Origin: Salinibaculum rarum
GTDB taxonomy: Archaea > Halobacteriota > Halobacteria > Halobacteriales > Haloarculaceae
Reading direction: 5' to 3'
Assembly: GCF_030505615.1 (NCBI RefSeq)
Contig: NZ_CP129992.1
Span: forward strand, 1,426,001-1,490,000
Length of the DNA: 64,000 nucleotides
The notes beneath the pieces were generated by a model that did not search any database, was not told where the DNA came from, and worked only from the letters and a program-made list of their open reading frames with translations. This document shows positions 8,883 to 19,062 of the stretch, in pieces (within the stretch, counting starts at the first letter, position 1; each line of letters opens with the position of its first letter). Made by a program: the position numbers and the translations under genes.

Positions 8883-11561
8883 ATGACTGCCGAGGGTATC
8901 GTCGGGGAGTTTTTCTCGCTCAAAGAGGGGACCGACGCCGACCTGCTTGCGATGCAGTGCGGTGACTTCTACGAGTTCTTCGGGGAAGACGCGGAGACGG
9001 TCGCCGACGAACTCGATTTGAAGGTGTCCCAGAAGTCCTCGCACGGGTCGTCGTATCCGATGGCGGGGGTGCCACTCGACGAACTCACGCCGTACGTCTC
9101 CGCGCTGGTCGAGCGTGGCTACCGCGTCGCCGTCGCCGACCAGTACGAGACCGACGACGGCCACGCCCGCGAGATTACCCGCGTCGTCTCACCAGGAACC
9201 CTGCTGGAGACGACTGACGCCGAGGCACAGTACCTCGCGGCCGTCGTCCGCGACAGCGAGACGACCTACGGCATCGCCTTCGCCGACGTGACGACGGGAC
9301 AGTTTCACGTCACGGAACTGTCGGGGGAGGACGCCCGCGACCGATTGCTGTCGGAACTCTACCGGTTCGCACCCGTCGAGATTCTGCCCGGCCCCGACGT
9401 ACGCGGTGACGACGCCCTGCTGAACCGCCTGCGCGACCGGACCGACGCATTGCTGACGCTGCACACCACCGAAGCCTTCGCTCCCGGTCGCGCCCGACAC
9501 CGCGTGCGCGAGCAGTTCGGCCGCGAGACGCTCGAGAGCGTGGGCGTCGCCGAACAGGAGGCCGCGGTTCGCGCGGCCGGTGGAATTCTCTCCTACGTCG
9601 AGGAGACCGGCGCGGGCGTGCTGGCGTCGATGACGCGATTGCAGGCCCACGGCGGCGGCAACCACGTCGAACTCGACGCGACGACACAGCGAAACCTCGA
9701 ACTGACCGAGACGATGCAGGGCGACCGCTCGGGGTCGCTCGTCGACACTATCGACCGCACCGTCACCAGCGCGGGGTCGCGCCTGCTGACCGAGTGGCTC
9801 CAGCGGCCGCTGCAGGCACGTGGCGAGTTAGAGCGTCGTCAGTCTGCCGTCGCCGCGCTCACCGAGGCGGCGATGGCCCGCGAGCAGTTGCGCGAGTTGC
9901 TCGACGGCGCCTACGACCTCGAACGACTCGCCGCCCGCGCCACGTCGGGGAGTGCCGACGCACGCGACTTGCGGGCCGCCCAGTCGACGCTCGCGCTCCT
10001 CCCGGAACTGGCCGAACTGGTCGACGAGACCGCGCGCTTTGCCGACAGCGCGCTGGCCGACATCGTCTCCCGGCCGGACCACGACGCCGTCGCCGACCTC
10101 GCTGAAGAACTGGACGTCGCACTCGTCGAGGACCCGCCGGGGACAATCACGCAGGGCGACATCATCAGTCGGGGATACGACGACGAACTCGACGACCTCA
10201 TCGAGCGTCACGAAGCGGCCCTGGAGTGGCTGGACACACTCCCCGAACGCGAAAAGGAGCGGACCGGCATCACTCACCTCTCTGTGGACCGCAACAAGAC
10301 CGACGGCTACTACATCCAGGTCGGTAAGAGCGAGACCGACGCCGTCCCCGAGGAATACGAGCAAATCAAGACGCTGAAAAACTCTGAACGGTACACGATT
10401 CCGGAACTGGACGAGCGCGAACGGGAGGTGTTGCGCCTCGAAGAGCAGCGCCACGACCTCGAACGGGAACTGTTCGAGCGCGTGCGCGAGCGGGTGGCCG
10501 CGGACGCAGAACTGCTCCAGGACGTCGGCCGTGCGCTCGCCCGCACGGACGCGCTGGCGAGTCTCGCGTCGCACGCGGTCCGCAACGACTGGACCCGTCC
10601 GGAACTCACAGATGGGCAGGCCCTCGACATTGAGGCCGGCCGCCACCCCGTCGTCGAACAGACCACCGACTTCGTGCCAAACGACCTCCGGATGGGCGAC
10701 GAGCGGCAGTTCTGTATCGTCACCGGCCCCAACATGAGCGGGAAATCGACCTACATGCGCCAGGCGGCACTCATTACACTGCTGGCACAGGTGGGTAGCT
10801 TCGTGCCCGCGCGCTCGGCTCGCATCGGGCTGGTCGATGGCATCTACACCCGCGTCGGCGCGCTGGACGAACTCGCCCAGGGCCGTTCGACGTTCATGGT
10901 CGAGATGCAGGAACTCTCGAATATCCTCCACTCTGCCACCGACGAGTCGCTGGTCATCCTCGACGAAGTCGGCCGTGGCACCGCGACCTACGACGGTATC
11001 TCGATTGCCTGGGCGGCCACCGAGTACCTGCACAACACCGTCCGCGCGAAGACGCTCTTTGCGACTCACTACCACGAACTCACGACGCTCGCGGACCACC
11101 TCGAACGGGTCCACAACCTCCACGTCGCTGTCGACGGCGAACCCGACAACGCGGCGTCAGACGGTGACGTGACCTTCCTCCGGACGGTCAGGGACGGGCC
11201 GACCGACCGCTCCTACGGCATCCACGTCGCCGACCTCGCCGGCGTCCCCGAACCCGTCGTCGACCGCTCACGGGATGTGCTCGACCGGCTCCGTGAAGAG
11301 AAGGCAATCGAGGCGAAAGGCGGCGATAGCGAGCCAGTCCAGGCAGTCTTCGACCTCTCTGCCGGAAAATTCCAGACCGACGAAACCGACGCCGAGAGCG
11401 CGGCCGCCGACGGCGGTGCCGAAAGCGACCCCGTCACAGCGCAGTTCGGCGAGGATGCCGAGGAGGTACTGGCGGCCGTCGCGGAACTCGAGGTCGACGA
11501 GACACCACCCGTCGAACTGATGGCGAAAGTCCAGGAGTGGCAAGAGCGGCTGACGGATTGA
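8883..11561 (+). CDS. mutS: DNA mismatch repair protein MutS (complete paralogue)
   Basis: Full-length MutS1-type protein, 892 aa. Domain I has the mismatch-stacking motif GDFYEFF (about residues 27-33). The core/clamp lies between residues ~265 and 560. The ABC-type ATPase has Walker A GPNMSGKST near residue 615, Walker B LVILDEVGRGT near residue 690 and ATHYHEL downstream. A TTTTAA element lies about 26 nt before the ATG, consistent with a leaderless transcript. The acidic low-complexity stretch at about 820-865 is typical of haloarchaea. MutL is 1.8 kb downstream, separated by an ion-channel gene; another MutS begins at the left window edge. Confidence 0.95.
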   Translation: MTAEGIVGEFFSLKEGTDADLLAMQCGDFYEFFGEDAETVADELDLKVSQKSSHGSSYPMAGVPLDELTPYVSALVERGYRVAVADQYETDDGHAREITRVVSPGTLLETTDAEAQYLAAVVRDSETTYGIAFADVTTGQFHVTELSGEDARDRLLSELYRFAPVEILPGPDVRGDDALLNRLRDRTDALLTLHTTEAFAPGRARHRVREQFGRETLESVGVAEQEAAVRAAGGILSYVEETGAGVLASMTRLQAHGGGNHVELDATTQRNLELTETMQGDRSGSLVDTIDRTVTSAGSRLLTEWLQRPLQARGELERRQSAVAALTEAAMAREQLRELLDGAYDLERLAARATSGSADARDLRAAQSTLALLPELAELVDETARFADSALADIVSRPDHDAVADLAEELDVALVEDPPGTITQGDIISRGYDDELDDLIERHEAALEWLDTLPEREKERTGITHLSVDRNKTDGYYIQVGKSETDAVPEEYEQIKTLKNSERYTIPELDEREREVLRLEEQRHDLERELFERVRERVAADAELLQDVGRALARTDALASLASHAVRNDWTRPELTDGQALDIEAGRHPVVEQTTDFVPNDLRMGDERQFCIVTGPNMSGKSTYMRQAALITLLAQVGSFVPARSARIGLVDGIYTRVGALDELAQGRSTFMVEMQELSNILHSATDESLVILDEVGRGTATYDGISIAWAATEYLHNTVRAKTLFATHYHELTTLADHLERVHNLHVAVDGEPDNAASDGDVTFLRTVRDGPTDRSYGIHVADLAGVPEPVVDRSRDVLDRLREEKAIEAKGGDSEPVQAVFDLSAGKFQTDETDAESAAADGGAESDPVTAQFGEDAEEVLAAVAELEVDETPPVELMAKVQEWQERLTD

Positions 11562-11688
11562 TATTGACTGCTATCTGTCAATTGCGGAGTGGCTGCACGC
11601 GGACGGTCGTCCCGGAGCAGGCAAGCAGTCGTGTGAATTGACGACGGACCCACATACGTTAAACCGACTCCCAGCGATACCTGCTGGT

Positions 11689-13263
11689 ATGACCCGCGCT
11701 GGCGGGACCTGTTCGCACTCGATACCCGTCGACGGCGACACCTACAGAGCGAGTGACTTCCCGGCCGAGAGTCTCGACGATGGCGTGTGGCACTGTCCGC
11801 ACGACGCCGATGGGGAGGAAAAGTGTATTTTCCACCGGCCAAGCGAGCAGACAGACGACGCCACAGTCGTCGAGGCGTTCGCCGCTGCCGTCGATGACAC
11901 TGACGGGGACGGCCCGCTCGCTCGGCGACGCCGACGGGAGTTTGTCGGTGCACAGTTCGGGACCTTCGAGTGGCCGGACCGCCTGGAGGGTGTCCTCGAC
12001 GGGGTCGACGGGCCGCTCTATCTCAGCCACGCCGACTTCGCCGGCACTGTTTCCTTCGCGGACGCGACCATCGAACACGACCTGCGATTCAACGGCGCGA
12101 CCTTCGAGGACGGGGCGGACTTCTCGGGAGTGGTCGTCCGTGCAGACGTCAGGTTTGGCGGGGTGACGTTTCGCGACGACGTAACCTTCGACCGCTCCAC
12201 CTTCGAGATGGAGGTCCGGGCTGGCGGAATCTCCTTCGAGGGCGAGGCCGACTTCTACCGGGCGACGTTCCTGGCGGACCTGAACCTCAAGTACGCGACT
12301 TTCGAGGGGCCGGCGACGTTCTGGAAGGCGACTATCGCGGCAGTGGTCCGGTTCAACGGTGCCACGTTTTGCACCCTCGACGACGACTGGCACGCACTGC
12401 AGGAACTCGACCTCACGAACGCAAACTTCACCGACGCGACGCTGCGAGACGTGAATCTGGAAGCAAGCGAACTGGGCAAGGCGAAACTGTTCGGCACGGA
12501 CCTGCGCGGGACACGACTCCACGGCACGGTGCTCACGGACGCACGCATCGACGACCGGACCCAGTTTCTGGGGGTGCCGGACGCGTCGCCGTTCTCGGTC
12601 CGCTCGCTGTTTCGCTTCTGGGACACACGCCGGTGCGTCTACGACCCGCGGTACGGCGGCCAGCCCGTCGGTGACGGTGAGGCGGACATGCGAACGCGGG
12701 CAAAGAGCACCTACCGAACCATCGAGACCGTCGCGCGGTCGGCCTCTCGGCCCGAACTCCAGTCCGTCTGTTTCGTCAACCGGCAGGACATTCATCGCCG
12801 GACACACCGCGACAACCTCTTTGGACCACTGCCCGGGACCGACACCAGCGACGGTCCCCAGCGAGCCAACATCGCCGGCCTGGGCACACGATTCGTCTAC
12901 CGGTCGCTGAAACTGTTCCAGTGGCTCCGCTCGGAACTGTCGCGCTGGACGCTCCTGTACGGCGAGAGTCCCTGGCGTGTCATCGCGACCGGAGTGACTA
13001 TCGTTCTCGCGTTCGCGCTGCTGTATCCACTCGGTGGACTGCAACCGATTCGTGGTGCCCCGGTCACGTACGGCGCTATCCTCGACCAGCCGAGTCTGCT
13101 TCTCGACAGTATCTATTTTAGCACGCTGACGTTTACGACCCTCGGGATGGGCGACTTCCAGCCCGTCGGTGTCGCCCGGTTGCTCATGACTCTCCAGACC
13201 TCTATCGGGGCCATCCTGATAGCACTGCTCGTGTTCGTGTTCGGCCGTCGGGCAGTCCGCTGA
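11689..13263 (+). CDS. pentapeptide-repeat protein with C-terminal two-TM potassium channel
   Basis: Predicted membrane protein of 524 aa. An N-terminal Cys-rich head (CSHS, CPHD, CIFH in the first 50 residues) is followed by about 190 residues of pentapeptide-like A(D/N)F repeats ('ADFAGTVSFADATIEHDL', 'ANFTDATLRDVNLEASELG'), which form a right-handed beta-helix. The last ~110 residues have two membrane helices flanking a pore loop with TLGMGDF near residue 484, the K+ selectivity filter with Met in place of the usual Tyr/Phe. The ATG at 11689 is preferred; an earlier in-frame start at 11638 would add unconserved residues. It sits between mutS and mutL without obvious link. Confidence 0.85.
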   Translation: MTRAGGTCSHSIPVDGDTYRASDFPAESLDDGVWHCPHDADGEEKCIFHRPSEQTDDATVVEAFAAAVDDTDGDGPLARRRRREFVGAQFGTFEWPDRLEGVLDGVDGPLYLSHADFAGTVSFADATIEHDLRFNGATFEDGADFSGVVVRADVRFGGVTFRDDVTFDRSTFEMEVRAGGISFEGEADFYRATFLADLNLKYATFEGPATFWKATIAAVVRFNGATFCTLDDDWHALQELDLTNANFTDATLRDVNLEASELGKAKLFGTDLRGTRLHGTVLTDARIDDRTQFLGVPDASPFSVRSLFRFWDTRRCVYDPRYGGQPVGDGEADMRTRAKSTYRTIETVARSASRPELQSVCFVNRQDIHRRTHRDNLFGPLPGTDTSDGPQRANIAGLGTRFVYRSLKLFQWLRSELSRWTLLYGESPWRVIATGVTIVLAFALLYPLGGLQPIRGAPVTYGAILDQPSLLLDSIYFSTLTFTTLGMGDFQPVGVARLLMTLQTSIGAILIALLVFVFGRRAVR

Positions 13264-13337
13264 GGGCGGCCGGCCGAGCGCACACTCGCGTCCGGGACCA
13301 CCCGGACATATGGGGCTGCTCCTCGTATCCGATTGCA

Positions 13338-15416
13338 ATGGCAGACATCCGGGAACTCGACCCCCAGACAGTCGAACGTATCGCGGCCGGCGAAGTGGTC
13401 GAGCGCCCGTCCAGCGTCGTCAAGGAACTCGTCGAGAACAGCCTCGACGCCGGAGCCAACCGCGTCGAGGTCGCCGTCCAGTCGGGTGGTATCGACGGCA
13501 TCCGCGTCACCGACGACGGCGCCGGCATGACCGATGAGGAGGTCCGGCAGGCCGTCGAGAAACACACCACCAGCAAGATTACCGACATCGCCGACCTCGA
13601 AGGCGGTGTCGGCACGCTCGGGTTCCGCGGCGAGGCGCTGCACGCAATCGGCGCAGTCTCGCGGCTCACCATCACGACGCGCCCGCGAGAGGACCGAGTC
13701 GACGGGAGCGTCGACAGCGGGACTGAACTCGTCGTCGAGGGCGGTGAGGTGACGAGCGTCGCGTCCGCTGGCTGTCCGACGGGAACCACGATAGAGATTC
13801 GGGACCTCTTCTACAACGTGCCCGCTCGGCGGAAGTATCTCAAACAGGCCTCGACGGAGTTTGCACACGTCAACACCGTCGTCACCAGTTACGCCCTCGC
13901 CAACCCCGACGTGGCTGTCTCGCTGTCCCACGACGGCCGGGAGACCTTCGCGACCACTGGCCGCGGTGACCGCAGAGAGACGGTCATGGCGGTGTACGGC
14001 CGCGAAGTCGCACAGTCGATGCTTCCGGTCGACGACGCTTCGATGCCTGACGGTCCACTCGATGGCGTCTCGGGGCTGGTCAGTCACCCCGAGACGAACC
14101 GTGCCTCCCGGGAGTACCTCTCGACCTTTGTCAACGGTCGGTACGTCACCGCTTCGACGGTCCGTAACGCCGTCGTGGAGGGGTACGGCGCACAGCTGGC
14201 GTCGGACCGGTTTCCCTTCGCCGTCCTCGACCTCGCCGTCGACCCCGCCGACGTGGACGTAAACGTCCACCCCCGGAAACTCGAAGTCCGCTTTGCCGAC
14301 GACGAACAGGTCCGCGAGCAGGTCACTACGGCCGTCGAGCAGACGCTCCTCGAAGAGGGGCTGATTCGTTCGTCGGCACCGCGTGGCCGCTCCGCGCCCG
14401 AGCAGACCGAGATTCGCCCCGGCGACGGTACCGATACCAGTGGGGACTCGACAGCCGGCGAGGCCGATTCTGAACCGACCGACGACGCCACGCCGGAGAC
14501 CGAATCCGAGCAGACCGAGACGAGGCCGGACACGACGATGTCACCGACACACACCGAGTCACCGGCGTCGCCGCTGTCGGCCAGCGCGCGGGAGTCGATC
14601 GAATCCACAGACTCGACGGATTCGCACCAGGACCCGGACCGCGAGTCGACCGACGAGACAGAGGACGGGGGCGTGGCAGACACGACAGGTGCGAGCGAGA
14701 CGGAGACATCCGGGCGCGGACACCCGGGAGACGACTCAGACCGGAAGTTCGCCGCCAGTCACGACCAGCAGCGACTCGACGGCGACAGCCTCGCGGACCG
14801 CCGTGACTTCGACACGCTGCCGGCCATGCGCGTGCTGGGGCAGTTCCACGACACCTACGTCGTTGCCGAGACGGACGACGGGCTCGTACTCGTCGACCAG
14901 CACGCAGCGGACGAACGAATCAACTACGAGCGGCTCCGGGCGGACTTCGACGGCGAGACGACGACGCAGGCACTCGCCACTCCGGTCGAACTGGAACTGA
15001 CGGCAAAGGAGATGGCGGTGTTCGAGCGCCACGGCGACGCCCTCGCGCGGCTGGGATTCCGGGCCGACCGCGTCGACGAGCACACTGTCGCGGTGTCGAC
15101 AGTGCCCTCGCTGGTCGCGGACGTCGCTAGCCCCGACCTGCTCCGGGACCTGCTTGGCGACCTCGTCACCGGCGAAGCGGCCGCGGCCGAGACAGTCGAC
15201 GCCGCAGCCGACGAACTGCTCGCCGACCTGGCGTGCTATCCCTCGATTACCGGCAACACGTCGCTCACCGAGGGGTCTGTGGTGGACCTCCTCGAGGCGC
15301 TTGACGACTGTACGAACCCATACGCGTGCCCGCACGGTCGCCCGGTCGTCGTCGAACTGGACACCGACGAACTGGAAGCGCGCTTCGAGCGCGATTACCC
15401 CGGTCACGGCGGGTAG
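13338..15416 (+). CDS. mutL: DNA mismatch repair protein MutL with endonuclease motif
   Basis: GHKL ATPase that couples MutS to strand incision, 692 aa. The ATP-binding motifs NSLDAGA, DDGAGM and GFRGEAL lie in the first 100 residues. Residues ~345-480 are a disordered acidic/Thr-Ser linker. The C-terminal dimerisation domain carries DQHAADERINYE near residue 520, which fits the metal-binding endonuclease motif DQHA(X)2E(X)4E, and CPHGRP near residue 664. This marks a nicking-type MutL, as in organisms lacking MutH. Its transcript may be independent; the gap to the channel gene is 74 nt. Confidence 0.95.
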   Translation: MADIRELDPQTVERIAAGEVVERPSSVVKELVENSLDAGANRVEVAVQSGGIDGIRVTDDGAGMTDEEVRQAVEKHTTSKITDIADLEGGVGTLGFRGEALHAIGAVSRLTITTRPREDRVDGSVDSGTELVVEGGEVTSVASAGCPTGTTIEIRDLFYNVPARRKYLKQASTEFAHVNTVVTSYALANPDVAVSLSHDGRETFATTGRGDRRETVMAVYGREVAQSMLPVDDASMPDGPLDGVSGLVSHPETNRASREYLSTFVNGRYVTASTVRNAVVEGYGAQLASDRFPFAVLDLAVDPADVDVNVHPRKLEVRFADDEQVREQVTTAVEQTLLEEGLIRSSAPRGRSAPEQTEIRPGDGTDTSGDSTAGEADSEPTDDATPETESEQTETRPDTTMSPTHTESPASPLSASARESIESTDSTDSHQDPDRESTDETEDGGVADTTGASETETSGRGHPGDDSDRKFAASHDQQRLDGDSLADRRDFDTLPAMRVLGQFHDTYVVAETDDGLVLVDQHAADERINYERLRADFDGETTTQALATPVELELTAKEMAVFERHGDALARLGFRADRVDEHTVAVSTVPSLVADVASPDLLRDLLGDLVTGEAAAAETVDAAADELLADLACYPSITGNTSLTEGSVVDLLEALDDCTNPYACPHGRPVVVELDTDELEARFERDYPGHGG

Positions 15417-15487
15417 GCGGTGCTGTCGCGTTCGCTCCTGTCGGATCGGGCTAGGGAACTAAGCCGCTCGGTTGTGATTGCCCTCGT

Positions 15488-16456
15488 ATGCCAGAGTTCG
15501 TGACGTTCGGGGAGACGCCGTTGCGCCTCTCACCGCCGGGGAAAGAGCGCCTCGAAACGGCCGATACGGCGACAATCGACGCGGACGGGACCGAGAGCAA
15601 CGCCGCCGTCACGGCGCAACTGCTCGGTGTCGACAGCACCTGGGTCTCGAAACTGCCCGACTCCCCGCTGGGCCGACGCATCGTCGCCGAACTGGAGAGT
15701 CACGGTATCGAAACCGAAATCGCGTGGGCAGACAGCACCGACACCCGGCAAGGGCTCGTCTTTCACGAGTCTGGTCATCCACCCCGGGAGGCGCTGCGCT
15801 GGCACGACCGGAACGGGTCGGCGACGGCGACGGCCACACCCGGCGACTTGCCGATGGACCGCATCCAGTCCGCTGACGTCGTTTTCACTGGGCTGAGCAC
15901 GCCCGGCCTCTCCCGGGACGCCGCGGAGACGACCAAGGCGATGCTCCGTGCGGCCCACGGGAGCGGTGCGACGACTGCCATCGACGTCGACTACCAGCCT
16001 GGGTTCGCAGACCCTGACTTCCTCAAAGACGTCCTGCTGGAACTGTTCGAGCACCTGGAGGTGCTCATCGCCAACGAATCGAAGATTCGGACGGTGCTCG
16101 ACCGCTCCGGAAAGCCCCGTGAACTGGCAAACACCATCGCCGCGGACTATGACCTCGAGACAGTCGTCATCACGCGCAGCCAGCACGGTGCGGTCGCGCT
16201 CCAGGACACTCCGGGGACGAACGTAATTCACGAGCGCGAAACCGTCGAGAGTGCCGCACTGGACGACTCCGGCCAGCACGGCGCGTTCTCCGGTGGCTTC
16301 CTCGGGCGCCTCGCCGAGGACGACGACCTCTCTGCGGCGCTGAGCTACGGTGTCGCCGCTGCGACACTCGCCCGGACCGTTCCGGGGCCGCTTTTGACGG
16401 CCGACCGGAGCGAGGTCGAACGCGTCGTCGACGACGTCATCGAGAAATCGGGGTGA
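15488..16456 (+). CDS. PfkB-family sugar kinase homologue with altered catalytic motif
   Basis: Ribokinase-fold protein of 322 aa, closest in layout to 2-keto-3-deoxygluconate and fructose kinases: 'FGETPLRL' start, substrate-lid region, 'DVDYQPGF' near residue 170 and the C-terminal anion-hole region. In the family that region reads D-T-x-G-A-G-D-A-F with Asp as catalytic base; here it reads DDSGQHGAF (about residues 258-266), so the Asp position is Gly and the anion-hole Gly is His. Either this is a haloarchaeal subfamily that uses another base or it is not an active kinase. An AACTAAGC element lies about 28 nt before the ATG. Confidence 0.8.
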   Translation: MPEFVTFGETPLRLSPPGKERLETADTATIDADGTESNAAVTAQLLGVDSTWVSKLPDSPLGRRIVAELESHGIETEIAWADSTDTRQGLVFHESGHPPREALRWHDRNGSATATATPGDLPMDRIQSADVVFTGLSTPGLSRDAAETTKAMLRAAHGSGATTAIDVDYQPGFADPDFLKDVLLELFEHLEVLIANESKIRTVLDRSGKPRELANTIAADYDLETVVITRSQHGAVALQDTPGTNVIHERETVESAALDDSGQHGAFSGGFLGRLAEDDDLSAALSYGVAAATLARTVPGPLLTADRSEVERVVDDVIEKSG

Positions 16457-16551
16457 GGCGCCGCGCCGACGGCGAGTCTGGTCGCCGCCTTGCGTCGGTT
16501 CGGTACTAAGCCGTCGTTAGAGATATAAGACCCACTGCCGACAATCCAGAT

Positions 16552-17781
16552 ATGTCACGCTTCTCTGCTGGAGTCATCACGACGTTGCTGGTCGTTTCGG
16601 TGCTCGCCCCGGGCGCTATCGGCGGGGCGGCCGCACAGGACGATACTGTCACGGTGACACTCGCAGTCGTCGACTCGGACGGTGACCCGGTCGGCGACAC
16701 CGACGTGTCGGTGACCTGGGACGGTGGCGCGGGGGGTCCAATAAATGTGACCACCGCCGGAAACGGGAAGGCGTTCGTCGATGTTCCCCGCGATGCTGAC
16801 CTCGAAATCGACGTCCACGATGATAGGTACGTCCGAAACAAACCGTATCTCGAACTCGGCGCCAAGGAGGAGGAAGTCCGGGTTCCGGTTTCTCTGAGCG
16901 GCCAGGCGACGGTGACCGTTCAAAACGACAACGGCCCAATCTCCGATGCGACCGTTCGTCTCTTTGACGGTGCGAGTCGTGTCGACAGTGTCAGTACCGG
17001 AGCAGATGGAAACGCGACGACCCGTCGGCTCGAACGGGGGCAGTACCAGCTCCGTGTCGTCAAACCCGGCTTTTACGCGAACGAGTCGTCGCTGACTCTG
17101 ACTGAGGAGAGCCAGAAGCAAGTCACGCTCGAACGCGGAACGGTGTCGGTCGACTTCCGTGTCGTCGACGACCACTTCGAGGAGGACCGCCCTATCGAGA
17201 ATGCGACGGTACAGGTGTCCCAGCTGGGATTCTCCTCGCGAACGTTCGAGGGCGGCCAAACGTCGACCAGCGCACCGGTCAATCGTGAGTACACCGTCGA
17301 GGTTTCGAAGCCTGCGTACGATAGTCTGACTCAGCAGTTTGTCGTTGAGGAGGAGCCAGCGTCCGTCGAACTCGTCGTCTCCCGGAGCGACCAGCTCAAC
17401 GTCGAGCCGGACAACGACCGGGTCGTCGTCGGCGAATCGACGAGCATCACGGTCACAGACGAGTACGGCGAACCCGTCTCGGACGCGGCAGTCGAGGTGG
17501 GCGGCCAGAGTGTGTCCGAAACTGACGAGGAGGGTCGGACCGAGTTCACTATCGACTCCGCCGGCAGCGTGACCGTCTCCGTCTCCGATGCCGGGCTGTC
17601 GTCGTCGGTTACCATCGAGGGCGTCGAGACCAACTCCGAGCTGACGCCCGGGCAGACGGCGACCGGTGACGAGCAGACCGGTGACTCGGAGGACGACTCG
17701 GCCGGAGATAGCGGACCTGGCTTCGGCGTGGCAGTCACCGTCGCGGCACTGGTCGGTGCGCTGGTGCTCGCGCGGCGCTAG
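16552..17781 (+). CDS. PGF-CTERM surface protein with Ig/carboxypeptidase-regulatory-like repeats
   Basis: Exported protein of 409 aa. A signal segment (residues ~6-28, ending AAAQDD) is followed by three to four beta-sandwich repeats of the type 'TVTVQNDNGPISDATVRLFDG' and 'ITVTDEYGEPVSDAAVEVGG', which resemble CarboxypepD_reg/Big domains. An acidic Thr/Ser/Gly linker leads to GPGFG, a hydrophobic helix and a basic end, the archaeosortase A substrate signal. It is likely anchored to the S-layer surface. AGATATAAGA about 28 nt upstream is a TATA box for a leaderless transcript. Its partner or ligand is unknown. Confidence 0.82.
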   Translation: MSRFSAGVITTLLVVSVLAPGAIGGAAAQDDTVTVTLAVVDSDGDPVGDTDVSVTWDGGAGGPINVTTAGNGKAFVDVPRDADLEIDVHDDRYVRNKPYLELGAKEEEVRVPVSLSGQATVTVQNDNGPISDATVRLFDGASRVDSVSTGADGNATTRRLERGQYQLRVVKPGFYANESSLTLTEESQKQVTLERGTVSVDFRVVDDHFEEDRPIENATVQVSQLGFSSRTFEGGQTSTSAPVNREYTVEVSKPAYDSLTQQFVVEEEPASVELVVSRSDQLNVEPDNDRVVVGESTSITVTDEYGEPVSDAAVEVGGQSVSETDEEGRTEFTIDSAGSVTVSVSDAGLSSSVTIEGVETNSELTPGQTATGDEQTGDSEDDSAGDSGPGFGVAVTVAALVGALVLARR

Positions 17782-17825
17782 CGCGGTTCGGGAAACTTAA
17801 CCACGCTGCGCCGCTGGTACCGTCT

Positions 17826-18902
17826 ATGACTGTTCTCGCCTCGGTCCACGACGACCACGGCGCAACCTACACGGACCGTGCGGGTCGGCGAGCCGTCGCC
17901 CACTACGGCAGACCAGAGCGTGTCCACCGCGCCGTCAGAAACGTCGTCGGCCTCATCGAACACACGTACGGCGTCCTCACCGTCACCGGCGCCGACCGCA
18001 TCGATTTCGTCGACAACGCCGTCTCGAATCCTATCCCGTCTGCGGACGGCAAGGGAGTCTACGCACTGTTGCTCGACCCCCAGGGACGCATCGAGACGGA
18101 CATGTACGTCTACAACGCGGGCGAGCGACTGCTCGTTTTCACCCCGCCCGGCGAGGCCGCACCGCTGGCCGAGGAGTGGCGCGAGAAGACGTTCATCCAG
18201 GACGTTACGATTACCGTCGCCACCGACGACTTCGGGGTCTTTGGCATCCACGGCCCGAAAGCGACCGAGAAGATAGCCAGCGTCTTCTCCGAACAGACGC
18301 CCGACCAGCCCCTCTCTTTTGTCCGCGGTCGCATGGGCGACCACGGCGTGACCGTCGTCCGAACCGACGGCCTCACCGGCGAGGAGGGGTACGAGGTGGT
18401 CTGTACTGCCGACGCGGCCGCGGGCATCTTCGATACGCTCGAAAACCACGGGATGAACGCCGCGCCCTTCGGTCACCAGACCTGGGACTCGCTTACGCTC
18501 GAAGCCGGCACGCCGCTGTTCGAGACGGAACTCGACGGCGAGGTCCCGAACACGCTGGGGCTGCGCAACGCCGTCGACTTCGAGAAGGGCTGTTTCGTGG
18601 GCCAGGAGGTCGTCTCTCGCGTCGAAAACCGCGGGCAACCGAGTAATCGCCTGATCGGGCTCACCGTCGAGACTGTCCCGGACACCGGGGCAGCAGTCTT
18701 CGCCGGCGACGAGGCCGTCGGCGAGGTCACACGCGCCGCCGAGAGTCCGACGCGCGAGGAACCCATCGCGCTCGCCCGCGTCGCGTTCGATACCGCGGGC
18801 GAGCTGACGGTCCGTGTCGACGGCACCGAAGTCGAGGCCCATCGCGTCGAGTTGCCATTTGTCGAGGGGTCGGACCAGTCGGCGCGCCTGCCGCAGTACT
18901 GA
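17826..18902 (+). CDS. YgfZ/GcvT-like folate-binding protein
   Basis: A 358-aa protein of the aminomethyltransferase superfamily. The motif KGCFVGQE near residue 254 is diagnostic for YgfZ/IBA57-type proteins, which bind tetrahydrofolate and assist maturation or repair of some [4Fe-4S] enzymes; GcvT proper lacks the Cys. The folate-binding N-terminal domain ('FVDNAVSNPIPSADGKGVYALLLDP'-like) and C-terminal barrel ('PIALARV') are in order. An AACTTAACC element sits about 27 nt before the ATG. No glycine-cleavage neighbours are in the window, supporting the YgfZ rather than GcvT reading. Confidence 0.82.
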   Translation: MTVLASVHDDHGATYTDRAGRRAVAHYGRPERVHRAVRNVVGLIEHTYGVLTVTGADRIDFVDNAVSNPIPSADGKGVYALLLDPQGRIETDMYVYNAGERLLVFTPPGEAAPLAEEWREKTFIQDVTITVATDDFGVFGIHGPKATEKIASVFSEQTPDQPLSFVRGRMGDHGVTVVRTDGLTGEEGYEVVCTADAAAGIFDTLENHGMNAAPFGHQTWDSLTLEAGTPLFETELDGEVPNTLGLRNAVDFEKGCFVGQEVVSRVENRGQPSNRLIGLTVETVPDTGAAVFAGDEAVGEVTRAAESPTREEPIALARVAFDTAGELTVRVDGTEVEAHRVELPFVEGSDQSARLPQY

Positions 18903-19062
18903 GAGACCTCTCGCTATTTCTGTACTGACGTTTATCAGCCGAGACGCGACCAGACAGCGTGTGCGCTGAGCATCGCCCGGCGACGGCTCGCGGCTGTGCG
19001 ACACACCGTCGTCGGTTCCGTCTGTGTCGCCTGTTCGTCACAACTCCGCCAGCGACAGCTCA

